In this document: piece by piece, positions 46,740 to 55,329 of the stretch
How the letters are laid out: each line of letters begins with the position of its first letter
Position numbering within the stretch: position 1 is the first letter of the stretch
Assembly: GCF_021043365.1 (NCBI RefSeq)
Contig: NZ_JAJNDU010000003.1
Coordinates: 274,840 to 338,839, forward strand
Direction of reading: 5' to 3'
DNA length: 64,000 nt
DNA from: Sphingomonas sp. IC-11
GTDB lineage: Bacteria; Pseudomonadota; Alphaproteobacteria; Sphingomonadales; Sphingomonadaceae
Notes under the pieces: generated by a model
What the model was told of the DNA's origin: nothing
Databases searched by the model: none
Seen by the model: the letters and a program-made list of their open reading frames with translations, nothing else
Program-made: the position numbers and the translations under genes

Positions 46740-48100
46740 GGGATCACCTTGTCGGCCCGCGAGAGAAATTCCGGCATCCGGTCGATCTGCCCGCTCATGC
46801 TGAGTAACCGGGCGAGCGCTTGCACATAGTCATTCGCCGCCTGTGCGCGCTGAATGCGGGCCCGGCCGCGCCCGAGTTGCGCGTCGACAACGTCGAGCGA
46901 CGTCGCTTGTTGCTCGCGATAGGATAGGGTCTGGAGACGCACATTCTCGTCCGCCGAGACCAGCGCACTGTCGAGGAGCAGGAACCGTTTACGCGCCGCC
47001 TCCACGTCATTCCACGCCTTGGTCACGCCGATATCGAGCTGGGTGCGCGCCTCGCGCAGCCCGGCGTCGGCCTGCTCCACTGTCGCGCGCGCGGCCTCCA
47101 CCTGCTGCTGCCGGCCCGCGCCGGAGATGAGCTTGTATTTCAAGCCGACGCCGATCGACCAATCGGGATCCGTGAGCAGTGAATTGCGTCGGTCGAAATT
47201 ATATTGCCCAAAGCCGTAGATGGTCGGCCGGAGCTTTGATTGCTGGATTTTCACGCCGGCCTCCGCCTGGTCCTCCAGCGCCCGCAACCGGGCGAGCTGG
47301 GGATGTGTGTCCAGCGCGGCGGCCTTGAACGTGGCGAGCGGCGCGAGTGGCCGCGAATCGACCCCGAGCGGACTGATTGGGCGCACCCCCGCCGGCGCGC
47401 GCAGTATCCCGGCGAGCGCGGCATTGGCGGTGGCAAGATCGGAAATCGCCTGTGCATAGTCGCGCGCCGCGTCGTCGCGCGCGACCTCAGCCTGCAAGCG
47501 TTGCGCGCGACTGATGAAGCGTGCCTGTTCGAGCTTCACCGCGTCGGCAACGTGCCGCTCGAGGCCATCGAGCACATCGCGGCGGATGCCAAGCGCTCGT
47601 TCGGCAAGCTGTTGCCCGTAATAGGCCTGGACAAGCTGGACGAGCGCATCGTCGATCGCAATGTCCCGATCCGCCTTTGCCTGCGCGACCTGGGCGCGTG
47701 CGCCGGCCTGCGTGCCACTGATCTGCCCGCCGGCGTAGATTGGCAACGTGGCCGTGACGATCGGCCGTGTACTGGTGCGTTCCTGCCTGAACTTCAGCGG
47801 ATCGGGGATGCCGAAGGCTTCCGCCACAGGTGCCAGCGAGCCGAGAGGCAGATAGAGCGTCTTTTGATATTCCAGCAGTTGCGCCTCGATATCGATATCG
47901 GGGCGGCCGAGCGTCCGGGTCGCTCCTTCCTGTGCTTCCTTGCTGCGTATGTTCGCGGCAGAAGCCTCGATCGCGTCGGATCGGTGGAGCAGCCGCTCTT
48001 GCGCAGCACCATAATCAAGCGGAAGCGGCAGCACGTCCTGCGTAAACGCCGGTGAGGCGAAAGCCACAATGCAGAGCATCGACCATGGAAAAAAACGCAT
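46736..48100 (-). CDS. TolC family outer-membrane channel
   Basis: 454 residues. Signal peptide (MRFFPWSMLCIVAFASPAFT), then repeated long helices and barrel strands of the TolC fold (e.g. ATLPIYAGGQISGTQAGARA, YGFGQYNFDRRNSLLTDPDW). First gene of the TolC-HlyD-permease-permease operon, probably an efflux route for drugs, lipids or hydrophobic compounds. The initiation ATG has no obvious strong ribosome-binding site. Confidence 0.9.
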   Translation of the reverse strand: MRFFPWSMLCIVAFASPAFTQDVLPLPLDYGAAQERLLHRSDAIEASAANIRSKEAQEGATRTLGRPDIDIEAQLLEYQKTLYLPLGSLAPVAEAFGIPDPLKFRQERTSTRPIVTATLPIYAGGQISGTQAGARAQVAQAKADRDIAIDDALVQLVQAYYGQQLAERALGIRRDVLDGLERHVADAVKLEQARFISRAQRLQAEVARDDAARDYAQAISDLATANAALAGILRAPAGVRPISPLGVDSRPLAPLATFKAAALDTHPQLARLRALEDQAEAGVKIQQSKLRPTIYGFGQYNFDRRNSLLTDPDWSIGVGLKYKLISGAGRQQQVEAARATVEQADAGLREARTQLDIGVTKAWNDVEAARKRFLLLDSALVSADENVRLQTLSYREQQATSLDVVDAQLGRGRARIQRAQAANDYVQALARLLSMSGQIDRMPEFLSRADKVIP

Positions 48101-48244
48101 CGGCAGTATATCCAGCTACGCCGGCCGGATTGATGCCGATTTTTATCCGTGTAAAGTTATTTCGCATGTGGTACGCTCCGCACGACTGGTAGGAAGCTGA
48201 ATGATCGGTTCATTCTGATGCGCGCCGAGGGCATTATCCCGGAT

Positions 48245-48640
48245 TCAGTCCGTTCCTTCTCTTTTGAAAAATGGATTGGGGTGAAACTCGACTTGGATGA
48301 GAGGCGCATTTCTGAATGAACATTGAAAGATAGACATCAGCTTCTCACGTTGTTCTGCCGCGTGCTTCTGGACAGCAATCGACCAGATCTTGCTTGTTTC
48401 GGGGGATGACATCGGCAAATTATCGAACGTCCGCTCCTGCCGAAAGCCGCCGTTCTTCGTGCGCTTCTGAATGGCGGGTAAGTCCCAACTTCGGCCGTCC
48501 AGGACCCCGTAATTGGCGAGATGAACGAATGGCGGCTTCCGGGATCGACGGCGGATCGGTCGGATGACCGAGATTGGGCGCCTAGCTGCCGTCGTTGGCC
48601 TCAATGAACGAATGTCCGGTTCCGGACCGGTGGCTGGCAT
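48245..48640 (-). CDS. Hypothetical frame, weakly supported
   Basis: 131 codons with no recognised domain. The first 75 codons overlap a region of dispersed repeat sequence, so a shorter product from an internal ATG at 48412 (55 residues, MSSPETSKIWSIAVQKHAAE) is more likely if any is made. No ribosome-binding site at either start. Confidence 0.2.
   Translation of the reverse strand: MPATGPEPDIRSLRPTTAARRPISVIRPIRRRSRKPPFVHLANYGVLDGRSWDLPAIQKRTKNGGFRQERTFDNLPMSSPETSKIWSIAVQKHAAEQREKLMSIFQCSFRNAPLIQVEFHPNPFFKREGTD
48429..48458. repeat. Dispersed intergenic repeat, copy 3
   Basis: GTCCGCTCCTGCCGAAAGCC resembles GACCGCTCCTGCCAAAAATG at 43061. Both are followed by GCCGTTC. Confidence 0.42.
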
Positions 48641-48771
48641 ACCACAACGTCTGGAACTGGGTCTGATCGGCGAACCCTCTTACGACAGCGCAGACCCGCT
48701 CCGCGGTGAACTTCTGAAAAGTGTGGGTCGCGCGGGGGCGAAGCGTATCGTGCTCGCCCCCCGCGCCGGCA

Positions 48772-49908
48772 TCAATGCCGAGTCTTGATGATCGGCAGGT
48801 TCCATTGTTTGCTTCGGGGTAGCTCTGGCATGATGGCCGCCCAGAAACTGGCAATTGCGTCTGGGTGTAAGACGGCGGTGCCGTGTGCTCCCTCTTTTTT
48901 AGCCAGACCGCGGAGGAACGAGACGATCTCACCCCGCAGCTTCACGCCCGTGCCGCTCGCGAACAATGTGTCCTCGAACCGCATCATGGTGCGGATCTGC
49001 GCGAGCCGGAGGTATCGGATGTAGCGATCTCCTTTCTCGCTGCCGTTCATGTGCCCGGGCTTGCCGTCCTTGCCCGGATTCCAGTTCATGCACTTGTACG
49101 GCGGCTTGAACAGGTAGTTGGCAACACGCGCGAGGTTGATCTCAGACGTGTCGACCCGCTTGATGTCGATGGCCTTGGCCCCAGTTATATTCGGTGTGAA
49201 CCGGTGCTTCTGCTTGATTGCGACCTGCTCGGCTCGCCTGAGCAATCCAGGCTTTCCAGCAATGATCGCGTGACCGTGCCCCTGGAGCACCTGCCCGCCA
49301 TCTGGATGGCCGTGGCTGTTGAACAGAGCGAGCTCGAACGCCCCCAGGAGGAAGTCGGGGCGGATAAGGCCAACAACTTTCTTCATTCGCTTCAGCGAGC
49401 CATATAAGTTGATGGTCGGGTTCAAGTGCGAGCTGGAATCGTCGCCGGAGATGAAGGTAATCATACCAACCTCAATCTCGGCATTATTCCGCACTTGGGA
49501 GATCAAGCTCGCAGCTAGCATGTTGGCCGCCTCACGACACATTTGCTCGTTGGTAAGGATGGGAGCGCCTGTGGACCCAACGCTGGTGAGCAGCGCCTCG
49601 ATGGTGGCTCGCTTTTGCGGTGGAAATTTCTTCGGCAAGGCGCGGCGCGCTTTACCGTTGAACTTAAAAGACCATTCATCGCGTAAGGTCTCGATCTCCT
49701 GCGGAGTGTTACAACCGTAGAGTCCTCGGTACACGCTATCATTAGGTTCAGGACCGTTGCTGGCATCAGCAACCACGCTTTCGATGTGGAGGAGGATCTT
49801 ATTTCCCTTGGGATTGCGAGTTGAACGCTGAAGAGCGTTGCCACCGATTTTACGCTTCGGTTTAGAAAATGTTTTCGGTCGGTGGGGAGGCGGTGATGGT
49901 CGCTTCAT
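48772..49908 (-). CDS. Unknown protein, possible HUH Rep-like
   Basis: 378 residues; no named family recognised. It contains QVLQGHGHAIIAGKPG, an H-x-H in a hydrophobic context like the HUH metal motif, and further on VANYLFKPPYKCMNWNP, where a Tyr-containing motif with a following Lys would sit in rolling-circle Rep or relaxase proteins. The basic N-terminus (KRPSPPPHRPKTFSKPKRK) suits DNA binding. These motif matches are loose, and the order is suggestive only. Next to an excisionase-like gene and a recombinase, which fits an integrated element. Confidence 0.35.
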   Translation of the reverse strand: MKRPSPPPHRPKTFSKPKRKIGGNALQRSTRNPKGNKILLHIESVVADASNGPEPNDSVYRGLYGCNTPQEIETLRDEWSFKFNGKARRALPKKFPPQKRATIEALLTSVGSTGAPILTNEQMCREAANMLAASLISQVRNNAEIEVGMITFISGDDSSSHLNPTINLYGSLKRMKKVVGLIRPDFLLGAFELALFNSHGHPDGGQVLQGHGHAIIAGKPGLLRRAEQVAIKQKHRFTPNITGAKAIDIKRVDTSEINLARVANYLFKPPYKCMNWNPGKDGKPGHMNGSEKGDRYIRYLRLAQIRTMMRFEDTLFASGTGVKLRGEIVSFLRGLAKKEGAHGTAVLHPDAIASFWAAIMPELPRSKQWNLPIIKTRH

Positions 49909-50156
49909 TAATTATTTCTTTCATGCGTTGAGCATGCAAACGATCGTCTCCGGCGGCGTAGAACCGCTGAAGGTGGCCTGTCGGCTATGCTGGATTGTTG
50001 GAAATGAACACTACGACAGCGCGTCACTGCCGCGTTGATGATTGATCTGGTTAGCCGTACTGATCAGCTAGAGATTAAATTCTTGGTTCAGAGTTGGTGA
50101 TACCTGCGTCTTTGTCGCAGCTGAGCGTTATGGAGGGTCGGTTTTCCGACCTAGCA
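49909..50156. other. Gap after the Rep-like gene
   Basis: 248 bases, moderately AT-rich, no recognised gene. It would contain the promoter of the Rep-like gene. Confidence 0.4.
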
Positions 50157-50387
50157 TCACGCAGCTCCAGCGATCTTGCGGATGCTCGCCATCGTCACCC
50201 TCGTAGACCGTCCAATCTTGCGGCGCTCCAACGTATTGTCCTTGCAGAGCTCAAATACCTTTGATTTGCCGCACCTGAGAAGTATGCACGTCTCCCTGAT
50301 CGTCGCGAGCAAGGGTTCAGCTTCGTCCCCTGTGGCATAAGAAGGTGATCCTGCGGTCGAAGATGCGAGTTTCCTGCTCATAATCAT
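50157..50387 (-). CDS. Excisionase/AlpA-like HTH protein
   Basis: 76 residues. The segment ETCILLRCGKSKVFELCKDN then RRKIGRSTRVTMASIRKIAG fits the MerR-like winged HTH of excisionase-family DNA-binding proteins. Such proteins regulate integration and excision of mobile elements. Together with the neighbouring Rep-like and recombinase genes it suggests an integrative element. AT-rich upstream DNA (50388-50462). Confidence 0.65.
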   Translation of the reverse strand: MIMSRKLASSTAGSPSYATGDEAEPLLATIRETCILLRCGKSKVFELCKDNTLERRKIGRSTRVTMASIRKIAGAA

Positions 50388-50462
50388 TTTATCATCCCAA
50401 AAATAGAACTTTATAGAATATGTTAACTACGCGATCCTTAGTTGCACATGTGCTCTAGAGAT

Positions 50463-50855
50463 CTATCGAGAATACAAGTCATTTAACTCGGCCCCTCTCC
50501 GGTACACATCCTCTACAGAAGAGCTTCGAGTGTGAGTCCGCTCGATGAAGTTTAGGACGTTCCGGATGTCAATGGAGGAATGACCGGTGGCGCAACGTCT
50601 GTTTTGAGTGTTCGTTGTCTCAAGAGCGCCAACGTTGAGCGCTTCGTCAATCTCACGTTGCGACATCATCAACATCGTTGCGACGTATCGCTTGCTCACC
50701 AAGACCATTATGTCGCTGGGCTCTAGCTCGCCGGCCGGCTGAATACCGAGTGCGAGCTCGTGAAAACGGTCCCAGGTACTACTTAGGACCTGTCGGATCT
50801 GGTTCCCGTGCTCAGCCGGGATCACTCGGGTACGAAAGTTGAAGGGCTTGCTCAC
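50463..50855 (-). CDS. Hypothetical protein
   Basis: 130 residues from a GTG at 50855 that has GAGGTAAAGG before it; the frame extends to 51104 but the added part is low-complexity and basic. The sequence (KPFNFRTRVIPAEHGNQIRQ, then SDIMVLVSKRYVATMLMMS) has no family I recognise. No membrane segment. Codon use is less GC-biased than the core genes. Confidence 0.5.
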   Translation of the reverse strand: MSKPFNFRTRVIPAEHGNQIRQVLSSTWDRFHELALGIQPAGELEPSDIMVLVSKRYVATMLMMSQREIDEALNVGALETTNTQNRRCATGHSSIDIRNVLNFIERTHTRSSSVEDVYRRGAELNDLYSR

Positions 50856-51338
50856 TGCCTTTACCTCAATGAGACCGCTCACTGCAGCCAAGGTCAAGCA
50901 AACCGGCGCCGATGCTTGTCGGCAAGGCGGGTGACAAATTCGGTCAAAGACGGTCCAAGTCAGACAAAGAAGTCCACATATGGACAAGCGGATCAACGCT
51001 GGCTGCGCAGTCAACCTACGCCGTTGCGGCCTGCGCAAGGGGGGGGGGCGCTTCGCGGTGGCGCGCGGACCGGGCAGGCGACCAAGCTTGTCGCTGGTCT
51101 GCACCGCGCCGACCGAGTCCCGCCGATGGTGCTTGCTCGATTGATCAGCCGTGACGTTTGCGCAGCTCTTTATCGGTCAGCTGTTTGCGTCGGACCTCCT
51201 CCGGCGAAGTCCTTATCATAGACATGCCATCTATTCATGAGGCGCCATATGCATGCGCAAGTCACCTCTTGAGTTCGAATACTATGCACGTGGGAGAAGC
51301 TATTAGCCTGACCTAGAATGTGCGCTAAGATCCATTGT
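50856..51338. other. Gap with a G10 tract
   Basis: 483 bases without a supportable gene. A run of ten G occurs at 51039-51048. The right half, near 51300, is AT-rich. Confidence 0.4.
51039..51048. repeat. G10 homopolymer
   Basis: Ten consecutive G, long enough for slippage. It lies about 185 bases upstream of the start of the hypothetical gene at 50855. Confidence 0.4.
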
Positions 51339-52262
51339 TTATACTTTTTTGATATGTGATTTGTATAGATCAATCAGCTTTTCAGCATCGCGCAGCGCAG
51401 CTCGACGTGCTGCTTTGGTGTCCGGCTGGTATGACGTTTTCTCCTGGAGAAAATCAGCTATCTGGGCCTTTGCTAATTTTATAGGAAAAAATAGTCTCGT
51501 GTCGCCGATCATCATATTATCTAAGACGAGATTGAATGCATCCTGATATCTTTTCTTACGGGCCAGGCGGGGCCCTGTGGCCGTGTTCTGCTTAACTACG
51601 GGATGATTCTCTCCAGCTGCGCTTCCGACTTCGTCATCGCTTCGATCTGAGTGAAAAGTGGCGGCTGCCAGGCCTCTTAATGTTCCGATTTGTTCAGCTC
51701 GCACATGCAGCCCGAAGACAGTTCTTCTTAGAAATGCCGCTTCGAGCGGTGCATCAATCTCCGCCCTTTTTGCTGCGAGATAGGCTTGAACCTTCTTTTC
51801 GTGAGGGGTTAGCGGCCGGGGCTTGATGATCGCTTTGAGCCCGCTCTGCGGTCGAACCCGACCGGGCTTCTTCTGCTTGTATATAGCTTGCCGGCGAGCC
51901 ACCATCTGTCCTTCCGACAGTCTGGTTTGCTCCGGTGCAATCGTCCACTCACTGGCAGAGAAATATCGGGAAGGAAGTACAAGAAGACCGTCTTTCATTG
52001 CGGGAAACTCGATATACACTTCATCGGCTTGTTGAGGATATCTCAAAGCTTCGCGCCAGAGATCGTCAGGGTCGAGTGTTCCAAGGTCTGCTTCTTGCAC
52101 CACAGCCTCGACGGCAACTTCGACTTGCCCATGAGTGATCAGCGATAAAAGCTTATCGAGCGCGGATGCGTTATCCAAGCCGTATTTGTGACATATAATA
52201 TTCGTCGATTCTATTGCTCGAACCCAAACATCGCGATCCCGGCTTACAGTGACAAAGCGCAT
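51339..52262 (-). CDS. Hypothetical protein of the accessory region
   Basis: 307 residues, no recognised family. N-terminus MRFVTVSRDRDVWVRAIEST, a Lys/Arg-rich middle (KQKKPGRVRPQSGLKAIIK), and a helical C-terminus (YKSHIKKV). No signal peptide or membrane segment. Base composition is clearly lower in GC than the chromosome on the left, suggesting acquisition. Divergent from the recombinase at 52408 across an AT-rich promoter region (52263-52407). Confidence 0.55.
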   Translation of the reverse strand: MRFVTVSRDRDVWVRAIESTNIICHKYGLDNASALDKLLSLITHGQVEVAVEAVVQEADLGTLDPDDLWREALRYPQQADEVYIEFPAMKDGLLVLPSRYFSASEWTIAPEQTRLSEGQMVARRQAIYKQKKPGRVRPQSGLKAIIKPRPLTPHEKKVQAYLAAKRAEIDAPLEAAFLRRTVFGLHVRAEQIGTLRGLAAATFHSDRSDDEVGSAAGENHPVVKQNTATGPRLARKKRYQDAFNLVLDNMMIGDTRLFFPIKLAKAQIADFLQEKTSYQPDTKAARRAALRDAEKLIDLYKSHIKKV

Positions 52263-52407
52263 AAGAAATCCTTGGGTATGACATTGTGGACTGTTGGTCT
52301 GTGCATCATGATACGTCTGAGCATGATTGACTTTACTTGTGTAAGCAAATCAGCTAATAAATGATTCATTGCGCTAAGCACTTAGAGTCTTTAGTACGAT
52401 AAGGATT

Positions 52408-53022
52408 GTGTCTCTGCCAGTTAGCCGTTCATCGTCAACCATCACTTCCAAGTGTGCCAGACTCATCCCTGCCCTCGATCAGCAAAAGCTAATTGACCAC
52501 GTGTGTGCCGAACGTCATCCAAATCGCAACGAGGTGACTGCGCTCTTGTCATCTGCATCAGGTCATCGTGCCGGAGAGATCGCCGAGCTCGGATGGTTGA
52601 TGGTGAGCGAAGTCAGCGGTCGTCTATCCGCCAGCATCGATGTTGGCCGGCATATCGCTAAGAAGGGCAATGGGCGCCGCATACCTAGTCATTCCGAAGT
52701 GCGCGCTGCAATCAAGGTGCTTCATGCCGAGCAGCGTCGGCTCAAGAGGGGGGCAGTCCGCCGATCGGAACGTGGCGGGCACATGTCGGCCAAGAGTTTC
52801 GCCAATCGGTTCGCCGCCCAGTTCCCAGAGTTTGAGTTCCACGGTTGCTCATCGCACAGCGGCCGGCGGACCATGATTACGATCACTGCTCGATCGCTCG
52901 CTGAGGTCGGCGGCAGCTTGCGCGATGTACAGGAACTCGCCGGGCGTCGTAGCCTCGCCACGACCGAGGGTTACATTCAAGGCGACCGCGCGATCCAGCG
53001 CCGTCTGAGCGGGTTGGTCTAA
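52408..53022 (+). CDS. Minimal tyrosine recombinase, catalytic domain only
   Basis: 204 residues from a GTG with AAGGATT upstream. The tyrosine-recombinase motifs are present: SGHRAGEIAELG (Arg I), SSHSGRRTMIT (His-x-x-Arg), and AGRRSLATTEGYI (nucleophilic Tyr). No N-terminal SAM-like DNA-binding domain precedes it, and the His usual before the Tyr box is replaced by Arg (AGRRS instead of GHSS), so activity may be altered. It heads a four-gene rightward cassette of unknowns. Confidence 0.78.
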   Translation: MSLPVSRSSSTITSKCARLIPALDQQKLIDHVCAERHPNRNEVTALLSSASGHRAGEIAELGWLMVSEVSGRLSASIDVGRHIAKKGNGRRIPSHSEVRAAIKVLHAEQRRLKRGAVRRSERGGHMSAKSFANRFAAQFPEFEFHGCSSHSGRRTMITITARSLAEVGGSLRDVQELAGRRSLATTEGYIQGDRAIQRRLSGLV

Positions 53023-53025
53023 CCA

Positions 53026-53646
53026 GTGGGCGGGGGCGTCAACCAGGCACCCTTCTCACCCCATCAAACACCCCCATCCAGCAGCCGCGCCGTCCCAGAG
53101 ATCACAGCGCGGCAACGGTTAGAGCCCTTCGCCCAAGGCAACCTCGATGGCTTGTGCGGCTTGTACGACGCCATCAACGCGCTGCGGCTTGCGCTCGCGG
53201 ATGATAAACCCCTGTCTCAGGCTCGATGCAAAGCGCTGTTCGCCGAAGGAATCGATTACCTGCACCGCAAGCGGGGCCTCGACAAGGCTATCATGGAGGG
53301 GATGGTCATACAGCGGCGGCTGGCACTCACTCGACGCCTCGCTAAGCTCGTCAGCACCAGCAACTGCCAGATCACGGTGGACCGACCCAGCACGCCACCA
53401 TCATCAATCCACGATGTGCTCGCCTGGACTGAGGACAGTCTCACTGGCGGTATGCCCGTGCTTGTCACCCTCACCGGCGGTCTCGAGCACCACACGGTGA
53501 TTGCAGGCGCCACCGCCAAGGCTTTACAGCTGTTCGATAGCAGCGGTTTGCGGTTCATCCGCAAATCAAGCTGCGGCCTGCGCGACGGATACTACCAGAT
53601 CCCACCAAACAGCCTCTTCCGGATCGCGGTTCACCGATCGGGTTAG
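53026..53646 (+). CDS. Papain-like cysteine-protease-fold protein
   Basis: 206 residues from a GTG, 3 bases after the recombinase stop. FAQGNLDGLCGLYDAINALR places a possible oxyanion Gln37 and catalytic Cys44; EHHTVIAG gives His155/156 and LQLFDSSG Asp171, the Cys-His-Asp order of the papain fold (C39-like). Catalysis is not proven: it could be a protease, deamidase or inactive. No signal peptide is apparent, so it probably acts in the cytoplasm. Confidence 0.55.
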   Translation: MGGGVNQAPFSPHQTPPSSSRAVPEITARQRLEPFAQGNLDGLCGLYDAINALRLALADDKPLSQARCKALFAEGIDYLHRKRGLDKAIMEGMVIQRRLALTRRLAKLVSTSNCQITVDRPSTPPSSIHDVLAWTEDSLTGGMPVLVTLTGGLEHHTVIAGATAKALQLFDSSGLRFIRKSSCGLRDGYYQIPPNSLFRIAVHRSG

Positions 53647-53689
53647 CCTCAAACTGCCATCCAACAGCAACGAAGAAAGGAACGTCGGC

Positions 53690-54043
53690 ATGGATTGCCG
53701 CGACGAGATGACTGATGCCCAGCGCACCGCGCGCATCCGCGCACTCAACGACCATCTACGAACGACCGGTTTAGGCGGCAAGACGATGCTGACGCGCGCC
53801 GTCGCCGAGCTGCCGCCGCCGGTGCTCGAAGCATTGCTGACGGTAGTTCGCAGCTTTGACGGTTTCACCGCCGACAATGATCCATGGGGCGAGCACGATT
53901 TCGGGAGCGTTCAGGTCGGTGACGAAGCGTTCTTCTGGAAAATAGACTGCTACGACACAAACCTGGAGTTCGGGTCGCCTGATCCAGCTGACGATACGAT
54001 CAGCCGCCGTGTGCTCACCGTAATGGTCGCCGCCGACCTCTAA
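53690..54043 (+). CDS. DUF3768 domain protein
   Basis: 117 residues; ATG with GAAAGGAACG upstream. The core segment NDPWGEHDFGSVQVGDEAFF then WKIDCYDTNLEFGSPDPADD is diagnostic of DUF3768, a family seen on plasmids and integrated elements of alphaproteobacteria. Function unknown. The last 29 bases overlap the convergent Xre gene. Confidence 0.85.
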   Translation: MDCRDEMTDAQRTARIRALNDHLRTTGLGGKTMLTRAVAELPPPVLEALLTVVRSFDGFTADNDPWGEHDFGSVQVGDEAFFWKIDCYDTNLEFGSPDPADDTISRRVLTVMVAADL

Positions 54044-54296
54044 GCTGAACGTTTATGGCGCCGGTCTCCGGATCCTGCGTGACGACCGAGCTGGGCGCCA
54101 GCAATTCGACAGGCTCCACGGCCAATGCAGCCGCCAGACGCTCAACCATGTCGATGGTCGCGGAGTAGACCTGACGTTCGAGCGCGCTGACGTAAGTTCG
54201 ATCGATCCCGACGCGATCAGCAAGGGCCTCCTGCGACAGGTCTCGCTCGCGGCGTAGCCGCTGCAGGTTCTTCGCGAGGGTAGAGCGGAGCAGCAC
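54015..54296 (-). CDS. Xre-family HTH regulator
   Basis: About 93 residues from a GTG at 54296; an open frame extends to 54425, but the added part lacks homology and covers a palindrome. HTH core: LAKNLQRLRRERDLSQEALA, DRVGIDRTYVSALERQ. A family member of the one-domain repressor type. It is convergent with the DUF3768 gene and divergent from a membrane-protein gene, so it probably controls this cassette. Confidence 0.8.
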   Translation of the reverse strand: MLLRSTLAKNLQRLRRERDLSQEALADRVGIDRTYVSALERQVYSATIDMVERLAAALAVEPVELLAPSSVVTQDPETGAINVQLRGRRRPLR

Positions 54297-54334
54297 CGCG
54301 CTGGTTTGATCAAGCCGCCGCGCAAACAACCACG

Positions 54335-54344
54335 GAGTATACTC
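54335..54344. promoter_or_regulatory. Palindromic operator candidate near the Xre gene
   Basis: GAGTATACTC is a perfect 10-bp palindrome containing a -10-like TATACT on both strands. It lies 38 bases upstream of the Xre start and before the divergent small ORF, where an autoregulatory site would be expected. Confidence 0.42.
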
Positions 54345-54355
54345 TACAACGAAAG

Positions 54356-54527
54356 GATGCTTATGGCCTACGGTGTCGAAGAGGGGGGACGAATGCTGCC
54401 ACTGTTGATCGAGAGAGGACTGCAAAACGCACGGTGGCCTTCCGCTGCGTTATGCAAAGATCCAGCGCCAACTCAGTACCCACACGCAGGCGTGCGCCGC
54501 CATCTAGACGGAGGGCATAGTCGATGA
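54356..54527 (+). CDS. Possible small upstream ORF coupled to the membrane protein
   Basis: 56 codons from the ATG at 54356 (GAAAGG upstream), or 73 from 54306. No domain is recognised. Its TGA overlaps the next gene's ATG (ATGA at 54524-54527), which is the only support for it being translated. Confidence 0.3.
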
Positions 54528-55306
54528 GCAATGGCCAGCTGGGCGGACCGGCGCCGCGGCGCGATGACGACATTCAAGATGCCGAGTTTGTAGAAATCGA
54601 GAATTGGCAGGCCGCGCCGGCACCACCGGCGCCGCCGTTGTCTGGACACCGTGGCTGCTTGAGCTACGGCCTCAAGAGCTTCGCAGCCGTGCTCCTGCTG
54701 CTGATTGTGATGTGCGTCGCTTCCCCCGCGCCGGAGTCTACGAGCACCGATGGTAATGTCGGCGCCGTGTCAGACGAAAATGTCGCGAGTGACCTTGTAG
54801 CCGAAGAGGTACCGTCGCTCGCGGAGCTGGTTCAAAGAGACGACGCTCGCGCTTGCGGCCACCCTGACGTGGCAGCAAACATCCGAGAACGCATCTTACC
54901 CAGGAACGACGATGGAGACGCGCGAAGAGCGCAGATCCAGGAGCTAGCCCGCATCGATTTAACCGAGGTGACCGCAAGCGACATTCGTTCAGATGTTCAC
55001 GAGCTCACCTGCGATGCAAACCTTCGGTATGGTGACGGGGCTGACGATCTCACGCCGATCACCTTCAAGCTTCGGGCTGCCGTCGACCCCGCTCAGCCAC
55101 CGGTCTTGTACTTTGACATGCCGCTTTGGGATCTTGCAGCGCTCGTTGCTGCCATCACAGACCGTCCTCGCGCCCGCGTTGACGCAGAACGCGCCGAGCG
55201 GGCTCCACCACCACAGGAAAGCGAGCCTCTGAGCCTGATTGATCCGCCCGCGGGCGATGACCCTGGCGTTGCCCCAAGCGATGAAGACCGATTTGCCCCG
55301 CACTGA
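54524..55306 (+). CDS. Single-pass membrane protein of unknown function
   Basis: 260 residues. A short cytosolic part (MSNGQLGGPAPRRDDDIQDA), one membrane helix (LKSFAAVLLLLIVMCVASPA, about 50-69) and an acidic, mostly extracytosolic C-terminal part. No named domain. GGAGGG precedes the ATG. Followed after 23 bases by another unknown gene in the same direction. Confidence 0.6.
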   Translation: MSNGQLGGPAPRRDDDIQDAEFVEIENWQAAPAPPAPPLSGHRGCLSYGLKSFAAVLLLLIVMCVASPAPESTSTDGNVGAVSDENVASDLVAEEVPSLAELVQRDDARACGHPDVAANIRERILPRNDDGDARRAQIQELARIDLTEVTASDIRSDVHELTCDANLRYGDGADDLTPITFKLRAAVDPAQPPVLYFDMPLWDLAALVAAITDRPRARVDAERAERAPPPQESEPLSLIDPPAGDDPGVAPSDEDRFAPH

Positions 55307-55329
55307 TGATCTCATGAGGAAGAACGCCG

